64,000 bases of DNA from positions 63,097 to 127,096 of the forward strand of contig JAGWBJ010000004.1 in NCBI GenBank assembly GCA_021295955.1. Direction: 5' to 3'. The position numbers and the translations under genes were made by a program. The DNA comes from Dehalococcoidia bacterium. Its GTDB lineage: Bacteria; Chloroflexota; Dehalococcoidia; Lucifugimonadales; JAGWBF01. Numbering within the stretch: the stretch's first letter is position 1; each line of letters opens with the position of its first letter. The notes below the pieces were generated by a model that was not told the origin of the DNA, did no database searches, and saw only the letters and a program-made list of their open reading frames with translations. Positions 1-8,387 of this stretch are shown here, in pieces.

Positions 1-1367
1 CGGACCCGGACCTGATATACGTCTTCTTCGCCAGCAGCTACGACCAGGTCAAGGACCTGGGGATCAAGGTGCTGTACCTGGAGAGCCCCACGACTCTGGA
101 TGGAATTCCCCAGCGAATGCGCATGTGGGGGCAGATAACCGGGAACGTCGATGCGGCCGAGACGCTGGCGGCGGCGTACGAGGCCCGGCTCGACGCGGTA
201 CTGGGCAAGCTGTCCGCCGTGAGCCGGGGTCCCAGAATCCTCTACGATGTGGGGGGAGCCTGGACCGTTGGCCCCGACACCATAATCGGCCAGCTTCTGG
301 ACCTGTTGAAGGCGGAGAACGTTGCCGGAGACCTGGAGGGCTGGAGCCAGATAAGCCCCGAGGTGGTCGTGGAGCGAGACCCCGAGGTGATCATTACGGG
401 CACGGCCCAGGAGTTCCTGGGCAACCCGGCCTTCCAAGACGTATCGGCGGTGAAGAGCAGGCGGCTCTATTCCGTGGAGCCTTCGGGGGTCCTCAGCGTC
501 TTCGGCCCCAGGTTCATAGAGGGGGTCGAGGGACTTGCCCGGCTGCTTCACCCGAACGTGTTTGCCTTCCCCGCCGTGGTCACCGACAGCAACGGCAACG
601 ACGTGACGTTCGACGCTCCGCCTGAGCGCATCGTAGCCTTGACCTCGGTGGTGGTGGAGATACTATTCGCCCTGGGGGAGGGTCACCGGATAGTGGGCAC
701 CCACGACTTCGTCTCGTATCCTCCCGAGGCCGACAGTGTCCCGCGAATGGGCACCGCGTTCCAAGTGAACACGGAGCAGGTTGTCGCGGCGGACCCGGAC
801 CTGATATCCGTCTTCTATGCCAGCAGCTACGAGCAGGTGGAGGACCTGGGCCCCACGGTGCTGTACCTGGAGAGCCCCAGCACCCTGGACGGGATCCCGG
901 ACCGGATGCGTTTGTGGGGACGTATAACTGGGAAATGGGAAGCCGGCGAGAGGCTGGCCCTGGAGTTCGAGACCAAGCTGAACGCCATACTGGACCGGCT
1001 GGCGTCCCTGGAGCAGGGTCCCCGGCTGTTCCACGACGACTCTCTCCTCTACACCCGGGGCCCCGGTACCGTCTTAGGCCAGGTGTACGACCTGCTCAAG
1101 GTCCAGAACATCGCCCACGATATCGACCGCTATGGGCAGCTAGCCCCCGAGGTCCTGGTGGAGCGAGACCCGGAGGTGATCATCACCACGTTCCCCACCC
1201 GGGTACAGGAGCTCATGGAGGACCCGGCATTCCAAGAGGTGTCCGCCGTAAAGAACGGCAGGGTCTACGTGGTCCAACCCGATGGGCTCGTCAGCGTCTT
1301 CGGCACCAGGTTCATAGAGGGGATCGAGTTCCTTGCCCGGGTGATTCACCCGGACCGGTTCGAGTAA
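1..1367 (+). CDS. Twin-domain BtuF-like cobalamin/iron-chelate binding protein (5' partial)
   Basis: The frame is open from the first bases of the window, so the true start lies upstream. The protein holds two Peripla_BP_2 (BtuF/FecB-type) units in tandem; these bind a corrinoid or chelate outside the membrane and pass it to the permease encoded next. The second unit starts near the VTDSNGNDVTF stretch (about position 580), the usual N-terminal strand of this family. Both units carry the same landmarks: ADPDL(I), FASSY or YASSY, VLYLESP, LDGIP, VERDPEVIIT, and FGxRFIEG. The visible repeat period is 789 bases, or 263 codons, and DNA identity between units is high. The first unit lacks its N-terminus here. 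The operon with btuC, btuD, cobO and cobQ favours a corrinoid ligand, although the family also binds ferric siderophores. Confidence 0.85.
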   Translation, partial: DPDLIYVFFASSYDQVKDLGIKVLYLESPTTLDGIPQRMRMWGQITGNVDAAETLAAAYEARLDAVLGKLSAVSRGPRILYDVGGAWTVGPDTIIGQLLDLLKAENVAGDLEGWSQISPEVVVERDPEVIITGTAQEFLGNPAFQDVSAVKSRRLYSVEPSGVLSVFGPRFIEGVEGLARLLHPNVFAFPAVVTDSNGNDVTFDAPPERIVALTSVVVEILFALGEGHRIVGTHDFVSYPPEADSVPRMGTAFQVNTEQVVAADPDLISVFYASSYEQVEDLGPTVLYLESPSTLDGIPDRMRLWGRITGKWEAGERLALEFETKLNAILDRLASLEQGPRLFHDDSLLYTRGPGTVLGQVYDLLKVQNIAHDIDRYGQLAPEVLVERDPEVIITTFPTRVQELMEDPAFQEVSAVKNGRVYVVQPDGLVSVFGTRFIEGIEFLARVIHPDRFE

Positions 1368-1377
1368 CGGCGGAGCA

Positions 1378-2502
1378 ATGAGGATAGGCCTGCCTTTCTC
1401 AATGGGAGCCACGAAAGACCGCGGGACCGCGAGGGACGGGAGCCCGGGGGCCGGAGCGCGTCCCCGGCCCTTGCACATGGTCTACCCGTGGTGGCGTCTG
1501 GCTGTCGGTCTGGTCGTGGTGGTCCTCATTGGCGTGGCGGCCCTGGGCATCGGGTCCGTGAATGTGCCTCCCCTCACCACGACGAAGATACTGGTAGACC
1601 AGATACCCTTCGTGGAGGTGGAGGGCGACTGGCCCAACGGCTGGAACTCCATAATCTGGAACATCCGGTTCCCCAGAGTTGTGCTGGCAGGCTTGGTGGG
1701 AGCGTGCCTGGCCATTGCGGGAGCGGCCTATCAGGGCCTGTTCCGTAACCCGTTGGCCGAGCCGGGGCTGATAGGCGTGTCCTCGGGGGCCGCACTGGGC
1801 GCCACGGTGGTGCTGGTCACCAGTGTACCCTTCTACGTCTTCGGCTACAGCCTGCTGCCCATAGCCGCCTTCGCGGGAGGGATCGTGACGGTAGCCGTGG
1901 CCTACACCGTGTCCAGGCAGTCCAACGGCGTGCCCCTCCTTACGCTGATCCTGGCGGGGGTGGCCATCGCCTCCCTGGCCACCGCGGTATCGAGCCTTCT
2001 GATGATACGCAGCGACCCCGATGTTCGGCCTCTGCTCTCCTGGCTCCTGGGCGGAGGCCTGATATCATCCCAGTGGGACGACATCTACCTGCTGCTGCCC
2101 TATCTGGTGGTGGGAGCCCTGATTCTCTTGGGGTACAGCCGTATTCTCAACACCTTCCAGGTAAACGAGGAGGAGGCCAAGCAGCTTGGAGTAAATGTGG
2201 AAAAGACCAAGATCGTCCTCGTCGTGGTGGCAACCCTCATAACGGCCGCCTCCGTATCGGTGGCCGGGATAGTGGGTTTCGTGGGGCTCATAGCTCCACA
2301 CGCGGTGAGGCTGATATGGGGGCAGGACAATCGCTTTCTGCTGCCCATGGCCATGCTTGCGGGCGCGGGATTCATGATAGCGGCCGACCTGATAGGCCGG
2401 ACCATAGCCAATCCCAGTGAGCTGCCCGTGGGGGTCGTGACATCCTTCTGCGGGGCGCCCTTCTTCCTCTATCTCTTGCGACAGCGGAGGGTCGTGCTTT
2501 GA
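1378..2502 (+). CDS. btuC: BtuC/FecCD-family ABC transporter permease
   Basis: This is the integral membrane subunit of a cobalamin or iron-chelate importer. The first 35 or so residues are polar and Gly/Arg-rich, then hydrophobic helices run to the end, fitting the ten-helix FecCD fold. Family landmarks are visible: GAAYQGLFRNPLAEPGLIG near residues 120-140, then GIVGFVGLIAPHAVRL and the ELPVGVVTSFCGAPFF segment near the C-terminus. ATG 1378 follows the binding-protein stop by 10 bases. A shorter start at Met34 (MVYPWW) is possible because the N-terminal extension is unusual. The stop overlaps the TTG start of the ATPase gene. Ligand specificity, corrinoid rather than siderophore, is inferred from the neighbours. 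Confidence 0.9.
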   Translation: MRIGLPFSMGATKDRGTARDGSPGAGARPRPLHMVYPWWRLAVGLVVVVLIGVAALGIGSVNVPPLTTTKILVDQIPFVEVEGDWPNGWNSIIWNIRFPRVVLAGLVGACLAIAGAAYQGLFRNPLAEPGLIGVSSGAALGATVVLVTSVPFYVFGYSLLPIAAFAGGIVTVAVAYTVSRQSNGVPLLTLILAGVAIASLATAVSSLLMIRSDPDVRPLLSWLLGGGLISSQWDDIYLLLPYLVVGALILLGYSRILNTFQVNEEEAKQLGVNVEKTKIVLVVVATLITAASVSVAGIVGFVGLIAPHAVRLIWGQDNRFLLPMAMLAGAGFMIAADLIGRTIANPSELPVGVVTSFCGAPFFLYLLRQRRVVL

Positions 2503-3314
2503 GCGTTCAACCTCCCTTGAAAGCGACGGGGATAGGGTTCTCCTACGGCCAACGCCCCGTCCTGCATGATATAGACCTGGAGGCGGAGACCGGAGAGGCC
2601 ATCGGCATCGTGGGTCCCAACGGGTCCGGCAAGACCACCCTGCTGAGGATAGTCGGTGGCACCCTGACCCCCGGACAAGGCGATGTCTACGTACGGGGAG
2701 AGAGACTGCCCTCCCTGCGGCCCAGGGACCGGGCGCGACTGGTGGCCATGGTGCAGCAGAGTCCGGCGGTGCCGCCCGGCTTCTCTGCACTGGAAGTGGT
2801 CCTGATGGGCAGGAACCCCTATCTGGGGCTGCTCCAGTGGGAGGGGCAGAGGGACATGGACGTATGCCAGGAGGTGATGGAGTTGACCGAGACGTGGGAG
2901 TACGCCGCCCGCCCCGTCTCCACCCTGTCGGGCGGCGAGCTGCAAAGGGTGTTCATCGCCCGGGCCCTGGCGCAGCAGACACCCGTGCTCATTCTAGATG
3001 AGCCCACCTCCCACCTGGACATCAGCTACCAGACCTCCGTCATGGACATGATAGAGAGAATTCGCAGGAAGACGCGGATAACCGTCCTGGCAGCCATGCA
3101 CGACCTGAGCCTGGCAGCCCAGTATTGCAGCCGGATCGTTGCCCTCCACCAGGGGACCATCGTTGCCTCCGGAGAGCCCTCGGAGGTGCTCACGGTGGAC
3201 GTGGTCTCCAGGGTCTTCGGCGCTCCAGTCTCCGTGATAGAGCACCCCATCCACAAGACGCCGGTGATACTCCCCTTGGGGCAGGTTGCGAACGGGAGGG
3301 AGAGGGTCGGCTAG
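2499..3314 (+). CDS. btuD: ABC transporter ATP-binding protein, BtuD/FecE type
   Basis: This is the cytoplasmic ATPase that powers the importer. All expected motifs are present: Walker A GPNGSGKT at residues 39-46, Q-loop near residues 86-87, signature LSGGE at 143-147, Walker B LILDE near 164-168, D-loop SHLD at 171-174, and switch His in AAMHDLS near 201. The length of 271 residues is normal. Translation starts at a TTG that overlaps the permease stop (TTGA), which suggests translational coupling. Confidence 0.92.
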   Translation: MSVQPPLKATGIGFSYGQRPVLHDIDLEAETGEAIGIVGPNGSGKTTLLRIVGGTLTPGQGDVYVRGERLPSLRPRDRARLVAMVQQSPAVPPGFSALEVVLMGRNPYLGLLQWEGQRDMDVCQEVMELTETWEYAARPVSTLSGGELQRVFIARALAQQTPVLILDEPTSHLDISYQTSVMDMIERIRRKTRITVLAAMHDLSLAAQYCSRIVALHQGTIVASGEPSEVLTVDVVSRVFGAPVSVIEHPIHKTPVILPLGQVANGRERVG

Positions 3315-3375
3315 TGGTGTATTGCCAGGGCGCAGACGATGAGTCCCCCGGCGCTGCCGGGAAAGTGGAGGTGCC

Positions 3376-3945
3376 GTGACACGGGCGGAGGAGATCGAAA
3401 GACACCAGCCTGTAAGGGGGCCCAGGGTCAAGAAGGGCCTGGTGATCGTCAATACGGGGGACGGCAAGGGCAAGACCACCGCCGCCATGGGTGTGCTGTT
3501 CCGCGCCTGGGGCAGGGACATGCGGGTCGTCATGCTCCAGTTCATCAAGCACACCACCGCCAGATTCGGCGAGCAGCGGGCCGCCAAGAAGATCGGGGTG
3601 GACATCCTGGCCTACGGGGACGGCTTTACTTGGCGGTCCAAGGACATGGACCGCACCCAGGAGATGGCCCGTATTCAGTGGAACGTGGCCAAGGAGAAGA
3701 TCGCCTCGGGCCTGTACGACGTGGTCATCCTCGATGAGTTCACCTACCCAATGCACTACGGCTGGATACCGGTCGCGGAAGTGCTGGAGGTCCTGAAGGC
3801 CCGCAACCCGGACCTGCACGTCATCATCACCGGCCGCAGCGCCCCGCCGGAGCTGGTGGAGTATGCTGACTTGGTAACCGAGATGAGGGCGATCAAGCAC
3901 CCGTACCAGGAGGGGATCAAGGCCCAGCCCGGCATCGAGTTCTAG
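3376..3945 (+). CDS. cobO: Cob(I)yrinic acid a,c-diamide adenosyltransferase
   Basis: This enzyme transfers the 5'-deoxyadenosyl group from ATP to cob(I)alamin or cobyrinic acid diamide, making the adenosylated corrinoid. The CobO/BtuR family is recognisable from the P-loop TGDGKGKTTAA at residues 27-37, the VVILDEFTYP strand near 113-122, and the ITGRSAPPELVEYADLVTEM block. The length of 189 residues fits the family. The GTG start at 3376 follows a 61-base gap. Position directly after the importer suits adenosylation of imported or salvaged corrinoid. Confidence 0.92.
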   Translation: MTRAEEIERHQPVRGPRVKKGLVIVNTGDGKGKTTAAMGVLFRAWGRDMRVVMLQFIKHTTARFGEQRAAKKIGVDILAYGDGFTWRSKDMDRTQEMARIQWNVAKEKIASGLYDVVILDEFTYPMHYGWIPVAEVLEVLKARNPDLHVIITGRSAPPELVEYADLVTEMRAIKHPYQEGIKAQPGIEF

Positions 3946-4011
3946 GCTGGGCCCTCGTTCCATTCTCGTCGAGGAGAAGACCGGGTGTCAGCGCTTTCAA
4001 AGGAGCCACCC

Positions 4012-4050
4012 ATGACCCCAGCGCCGCCGGAGCTCCCGGGGGGAGGGTAG
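4012..4050 (+). CDS. Possible 12-codon mini-ORF in the cobO-cobC gap
   Basis: An ATG at 4012 is preceded by a strong Shine-Dalgarno sequence (AAAGGAG) and opens a 12-codon Pro/Gly-rich frame, MTPAPPELPGGG. Its stop lies two bases before the TTG start of the phosphatase. The last codons contain the GGGGGAGG that serves as ribosome site for that TTG. It could be a coupling leader peptide, a remnant of a longer N-terminus, or chance. Expression is unproven. Confidence 0.25.
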   Translation: MTPAPPELPGGG

Positions 4051-4052
4051 CC

Positions 4053-4769
4053 TTGTTGCGGCCCGACGGTTCCCACGGAGGGGGCGGGGAGGCCCATCGC
4101 TTGCTGATGGTCCGGCACGGCGAGACGCCGTGGAACCTGGAGGGCAGGATTCAGGGCCACACCGACGTGCCCCTGTCCGAGAAGGGCCGCGCCCAGGCGG
4201 CCTTGCTGGCCCGCCGGATTGCCCGGCTCCAGGTCCACGCCGCCTACGCCAGCGACCTGACCCGGACCATGCACACCGCGGAGTCGGTGCTGGCCGGGCG
4301 GGAGGTGGCCCCTTCGCCCGTACCGGAGCTGCGGGAGTTCTCCTACGGCCGCTGGGAGGGCATGACCCACTGGGAGGTGGAGCGTGAGGACCCGGCGGCA
4401 TACGCCGACATGATGACCCGCCGGCCGGACTTCGTTCCCCCCGGGGGCGAGAGCCTGCACCAGGTCAGGGCCAGGGTCTGCGGGTTCGCCTCGGGCCTCC
4501 GCGACGCCATGTTCTCAGGAGACCCCGGCGGTTTCCGGGGTCACTCCCTGGCCGGGCCGCGTGGAGGCGGGGGCAGCGTCGTCCTGGTCGTGGGCCACGG
4601 AGGGTCGCTCAGGGCCCTGCTGGTCTGCCTGCTGGGCCTGCCGGTGTCCGTGGTGTGGAGCCTCTGGCTGGACACCGCCAGCCTGACCATCGTCGACCTG
4701 TACCCGGACAACGCGGTCATGAAGCTGTTCAACGATACGTCGCATCTGAGGGGAGACGAGGGGCCGTGA
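4053..4769 (+). CDS. cobC: Histidine phosphatase, probable alpha-ribazole phosphatase
   Basis: The protein belongs to the phosphoglycerate-mutase/histidine-phosphatase superfamily. The catalytic motif VRHGETPWN lies near residues 20-28 and the second histidine is in VVGHGGSLR near residue 192. Between them are the YASDLTRTMHTAE and FSYGRWEG blocks of the CobC group. In cobalamin assembly CobC removes phosphate from alpha-ribazole 5'-phosphate. That role is inferred from its place between cobO and cobQ. A Gly-rich insertion precedes the second His block. TTG 4053 is preferred because GGGGGAGG lies about 6 bases upstream; ATG 4107 directly before the RHG motif is too short to be likely. Confidence 0.82.
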   Translation: MLRPDGSHGGGGEAHRLLMVRHGETPWNLEGRIQGHTDVPLSEKGRAQAALLARRIARLQVHAAYASDLTRTMHTAESVLAGREVAPSPVPELREFSYGRWEGMTHWEVEREDPAAYADMMTRRPDFVPPGGESLHQVRARVCGFASGLRDAMFSGDPGGFRGHSLAGPRGGGGSVVLVVGHGGSLRALLVCLLGLPVSVVWSLWLDTASLTIVDLYPDNAVMKLFNDTSHLRGDEGP

Positions 4770-6319
4770 CAGCCAGGGTGCTGATGGTCCAGGGTACCGC
4801 ATCCCACGTGGGCAAGAGCGTGCTGGTGGCGGCCCTCTGCCGGATACTCCGCCAGGACGGCTACAGGGTCGCGCCCTTCAAGGCCCAGAACATGTCCAAC
4901 AACTCCTACGTGACCCCCGAAGGTGGCGAGATAGGTCGTGCCCAGGCGGTGCAAGCCGAGGCTGCGGGCATCGAGCCGTCGGTGGAGATGAACCCTGTCC
5001 TCCTCAAACCCGAGGCCGACAGCCGGTCCCAGATAGTGCTCCTGGGAAGGCCCCAGGGCTCGGCAGGCGGCTCCTACTTCGCCCAGGTCAAGCCAAGGTT
5101 GTGGCAGGCCATCTCCACGTCCCTGGACAGCCTGCGGGACCAGTACGACGTGGTCGTCATAGAAGGCGCGGGGAGCCCCGCCGAGATAAACCTGAAGCAA
5201 CACGAGATCGTGAACATGCGCGTGGCCCGCTACTGCGGCGCCCCCGTGCTGCTGGTGGGCGACATCGACCGGGGCGGCATATTCGCCTCCCTGGTCGGCA
5301 CCATGGAGCTGCTGGACCCGGAGGAGCGTGACTGCGTCAAGGGGTTCGTCGTCAACAAGTTCAGAGGCAACGTGGACCTGCTGAAGCCGGGCCTGGCGTT
5401 CCTCGAGGAGAGGACCGGGGTCCCCGTGGCCGGGGTGGTCCCATACTACTACGACATCGACATACCCGAGGAGGACGCGGTGCCCCTGGACGAGCGGCGC
5501 CGGATGAAGGAGCGGACGGACTACCTGCTGGACATCGCCGTCATCGGGTTCCCCCACATCTCCAACTTCGACGACTTCGACCCCCTGGTGCGGGAGCCGA
5601 GCGTCAGGCTGCGGTACGTGGAGGCCCATGACGAGCTGGGCCGCCCGGACATGGTGGTCCTCCCGGGAACCAAGACCACCGTTCGCGACCTGGAGTGGAT
5701 GCGGGAGCAGGGCTTCGCCCATCGCCTCCGGCAGCTCGCCGACGACGGGGTGGCCGTGGTGGGTATATGCGGCGGCTACCAGATGCTGGGAGATCTGATC
5801 CTGGACCCCCAGGGAATCGAGGCCGCCGAGCCCCGGACCCGAGGGCTGGAGCTCCTGCCGGTGACCACCGTCTTCGAAGGTACCAAGGAGACCTCCAGGG
5901 TGACGGGGGAGGTAACGGGCTCAGCCGGTCTTCTGGGGAGGGCGACGGGCACGATCCTCAAGGGCTACGAGATACACATGGGCAGGACATTCCCATCGCC
6001 GGGGGGCCGGGAGCCCATCGGCCGTGCACCTTTCCTCCTGAAGGAGCGTTCCGGCCTTCCCGTGGAGCACCTGGACGGGGCTGCGGACTCGGCGGGCATG
6101 GTGCTGGGTACCTACCTCCACGGTCTCTTCTACAACCGGGGTGTCCGTGACTCTGTGCTCGGGGCCCTGGCGGAGCGGAAGGGGGTCTCCCTGCCCGAGT
6201 CCGGCGGGGACGCCCCCCACTCCAACGACACCGAGTACGACAAGCTGGCGGCCCTGGTCAGGAGCAGCCTGCGCATGGACCTGGTCTACGGCATGATGGG
6301 ACTGCAGGCCGCCCCTTAG
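4766..6319 (+). CDS. cobQ: Cobyric acid synthase, glutamine-dependent
   Basis: CobQ amidates side chains b, d, e and g of adenosyl-cobyrinic acid a,c-diamide using glutamine and ATP. The N-terminal dethiobiotin-synthetase-like ATPase domain shows QGTASHVGKS near residues 9-18 and FKAQNMSNNSYVT near 39-51. The C-terminal class I amidotransferase domain has nucleophile Cys335 in VGICGGYQMLG and His452 in TYLHGLF. The length of 517 residues is typical. The GTG start overlaps the phosphatase stop (GTGA). The frame is open further upstream, but homology begins at this GTG. No other corrin-ring genes are in view, so this section may serve salvage or the late steps only. Confidence 0.95.
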   Translation: MTARVLMVQGTASHVGKSVLVAALCRILRQDGYRVAPFKAQNMSNNSYVTPEGGEIGRAQAVQAEAAGIEPSVEMNPVLLKPEADSRSQIVLLGRPQGSAGGSYFAQVKPRLWQAISTSLDSLRDQYDVVVIEGAGSPAEINLKQHEIVNMRVARYCGAPVLLVGDIDRGGIFASLVGTMELLDPEERDCVKGFVVNKFRGNVDLLKPGLAFLEERTGVPVAGVVPYYYDIDIPEEDAVPLDERRRMKERTDYLLDIAVIGFPHISNFDDFDPLVREPSVRLRYVEAHDELGRPDMVVLPGTKTTVRDLEWMREQGFAHRLRQLADDGVAVVGICGGYQMLGDLILDPQGIEAAEPRTRGLELLPVTTVFEGTKETSRVTGEVTGSAGLLGRATGTILKGYEIHMGRTFPSPGGREPIGRAPFLLKERSGLPVEHLDGAADSAGMVLGTYLHGLFYNRGVRDSVLGALAERKGVSLPESGGDAPHSNDTEYDKLAALVRSSLRMDLVYGMMGLQAAP

Positions 6320-6399
6320 CCGGCCTCCCCTAGCCGAGCTTGACACCCCCCGTCGCCCTCCCCATACTCGTGTGCATACCTCGTTTGGAGGTGCCCGAC

Positions 6400-7641
6400 A
6401 TGGCCGGTCCCACCGTCAACGGAAGGCGTCTGAACGCCACCATAGAGGCCCTGGGCAAGATCGGAGAGACCCCGGAGGGGATGCAACGGGTCGCCTTCTC
6501 CACCGCCGACGTGGAGGGAAGGAGGTACGTCATGGACCTGATGGCCGGGGCGGGCCTCCAGGTCCGGATGGACCCGGCCGGAAACATCATCGGCCGCAGG
6601 GAGGGCAGCGACCGGCAGGCGCCGGCCATCGCCCTGGGCTCTCACGTGGACACGGTGCCCAGCGGCGGCAAGTACGACGGCGCCCTGGGCGTGCTGGCCG
6701 CCATCGAATCGGTCCGCACCCTCGACGACCATGGCATCACCACCGGGCATCCTCTGGAGGTGCTGGTTTTCACCAACGAAGAGGGCACCACCTTCAACCG
6801 CTGGCTGCTGGGCAGCCGGGCCATGGCCGGCGCCTGGGACAAGGCCGACCTGGATGCCGCAGACCCGGTGGGGACCAGCCTGGCGGAGTACTTCCCCAGG
6901 ATCGGCGGAGACCTGGACCGCGTCGAAGAGGCCGCCCGGCGGGAGGGCGACCTCCATGCCTACCTGGAGCTGCACATCGAGCAGGGCCCGGTGCTGCACC
7001 GGACCGCGGTCCCCGTCGGCGTGGTGTCGGGGATAACGGGCCGGTCGGTTTTCCAGGTCGTCGCCAAGGGGACGGCCAACCACGCGGGCACCACGCCCAT
7101 GGACAACCGGCGCGACGCCCTGCTGGCCGCCTCCAGGCTGATCACGGCGGTCAACACCATAGTCGCCGAAGAGGAGACCTGCCGGGTGGGGACGGTGGGC
7201 ACCGTGGCCGTGAAGCCCACCAGTGCGGTGAACGTCATCCCCGGAGAGGTGGAGCTGGGAGTGGAGTTCCGTGACATAGACATGGAGTCCCTGGACCACG
7301 CCGAGCGGCGGCTCAACGAGGTGGCGAGAGATATCGCCGGGGCCACGGACACGGAGGTCCTGATAAATCGACTGGAGCGGGGCCTGTCGTGCCCCATCGG
7401 CGGAGACGTCAGGGACGTGGTGGCGAGGGCGGCCCGTAACCTGGGTCTGGAGTCCATCGTCATACCCAGCGGGGCCGGACACGACGCCCAGGCCATCGCC
7501 AACATCACGCGAGTGGGAATGATCTTCGTCCCCAGTGTGGACGGCATCAGCCACTCCCGGGAGGAGTACACGACGCCCCAGGACTGCGTCAACGGCGCCA
7601 ACGTGCTGCTCAACACCATGCTGGACCTGGACCGGGCGTAG
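6400..7641 (+). CDS. Zn-dependent hydrolase, hydantoinase/carbamoylase family (M20)
   Basis: The protein resembles N-carbamoyl-L-amino-acid hydrolases, beta-ureidopropionases and allantoate amidohydrolases, which cleave N-carbamoyl or ureido groups with two metal ions. Metal-ligand motifs are GSHVDTVPSGGKYDG (His82, Asp93), FTNEEGTTF (Glu127/Glu128) and ELHIEQGPVL (His near 193). The dimerisation domain includes GTANHAGTTPMDNRRDAL. ATG 6400 is chosen over upstream in-frame starts because GGAGGT lies 8 bases before it. The exact substrate cannot be read from sequence. It is convergent with the following hydrolase gene. Confidence 0.88.
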   Translation: MAGPTVNGRRLNATIEALGKIGETPEGMQRVAFSTADVEGRRYVMDLMAGAGLQVRMDPAGNIIGRREGSDRQAPAIALGSHVDTVPSGGKYDGALGVLAAIESVRTLDDHGITTGHPLEVLVFTNEEGTTFNRWLLGSRAMAGAWDKADLDAADPVGTSLAEYFPRIGGDLDRVEEAARREGDLHAYLELHIEQGPVLHRTAVPVGVVSGITGRSVFQVVAKGTANHAGTTPMDNRRDALLAASRLITAVNTIVAEEETCRVGTVGTVAVKPTSAVNVIPGEVELGVEFRDIDMESLDHAERRLNEVARDIAGATDTEVLINRLERGLSCPIGGDVRDVVARAARNLGLESIVIPSGAGHDAQAIANITRVGMIFVPSVDGISHSREEYTTPQDCVNGANVLLNTMLDLDRA

Positions 7642-7659
7642 GGCCGCCTGACGGGAGGC

Positions 7660-8361
7660 TCAGGCCGCCTCCAGACGCCTGGGCAGCCACGCCCCGAGGA
7701 GCTCCTGGAGCTCGTCCCGGCACTCCCGCAAGCCGTGCTCCGCCCCCTCGTACAGCACCAGTTCCTTGGGCTCCCGGGCCCATCCGTAGATACGCTGGGC
7801 GCACCAGGCCGGCAGGCGGGTGTCCGCCGTGCCGTGGACTATCAGCAGCGGCCGGGGCGAAACGTGGGGGGCGCCCTGGGCGCCGTGGGTCTGGGACGAT
7901 AAGGCCACCACCGCAGACACGTCCGGGCTGAACGCGGCGGTGGCTATGACCACCGCGCCGCCGAAAGAGTGTCCCACTAGGGCGACGCGGGAGCATTTCC
8001 GGGACCTCAGGGCCTGCACGCCGATCAGGGCGTCCCACACCGACTCGTCCAGGTCGGCGGGGTGGCGGTAGTCCAGCCGCAGGGACGTCACGCCCCGGAC
8101 CGTCAGCTCCTCGGACAGGGTCTCGTAAATGCCCTCCGCCGGCCCTGCGTATCCACCCCGCGCGCCGCACACCCACAGCACGGCCCCTCCGGCGGGCCGT
8201 TCCGGCTCGTGCAGGATGGCCCCTAAGGCGCCGCGGGTGGTGGCGAGGGTTAGGCCTTGTCCGGCGGCGCCATAGGGCAGGGCTATCTCTTCTACGCCCA
8301 GCAGCGACGATGCCACCGAGCGCCGCAGCTCCCGGACGCGCCCTTGGTCTTCATTGCTCAC
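7660..8361 (-). CDS. Alpha/beta hydrolase
   Basis: This is a serine hydrolase of the alpha/beta fold, 233 residues from a GTG start at 8361. The nucleophile elbow GHSFGG places Ser132, the acid is likely the Asp in HGTADTRLP, and the catalytic His is in GAEHGLREC. The frame stays open far into the upstream amidohydrolase gene on the same strand, but that part is only a shadow, and recognisable sequence begins near this GTG. The preceding amidohydrolase gene ends 26 bases away, so the two are probably co-transcribed. The substrate is unknown; small ester or acyl compounds are plausible. Confidence 0.78.
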   Translation of the reverse strand: MSNEDQGRVRELRRSVASSLLGVEEIALPYGAAGQGLTLATTRGALGAILHEPERPAGGAVLWVCGARGGYAGPAEGIYETLSEELTVRGVTSLRLDYRHPADLDESVWDALIGVQALRSRKCSRVALVGHSFGGAVVIATAAFSPDVSAVVALSSQTHGAQGAPHVSPRPLLIVHGTADTRLPAWCAQRIYGWAREPKELVLYEGAEHGLRECRDELQELLGAWLPRRLEAA

Positions 8362-8387
8362 GCCCCCGCCTGCCGGACCCGCTGCCG

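Noticed and set aside
7646..7665. Inverted repeat GCCTGA/TCAGGC as a terminator between convergent genes
   Set aside because: The stem is only 6 bp, it overlaps the stop of the hydrolase gene, and no T-run follows.
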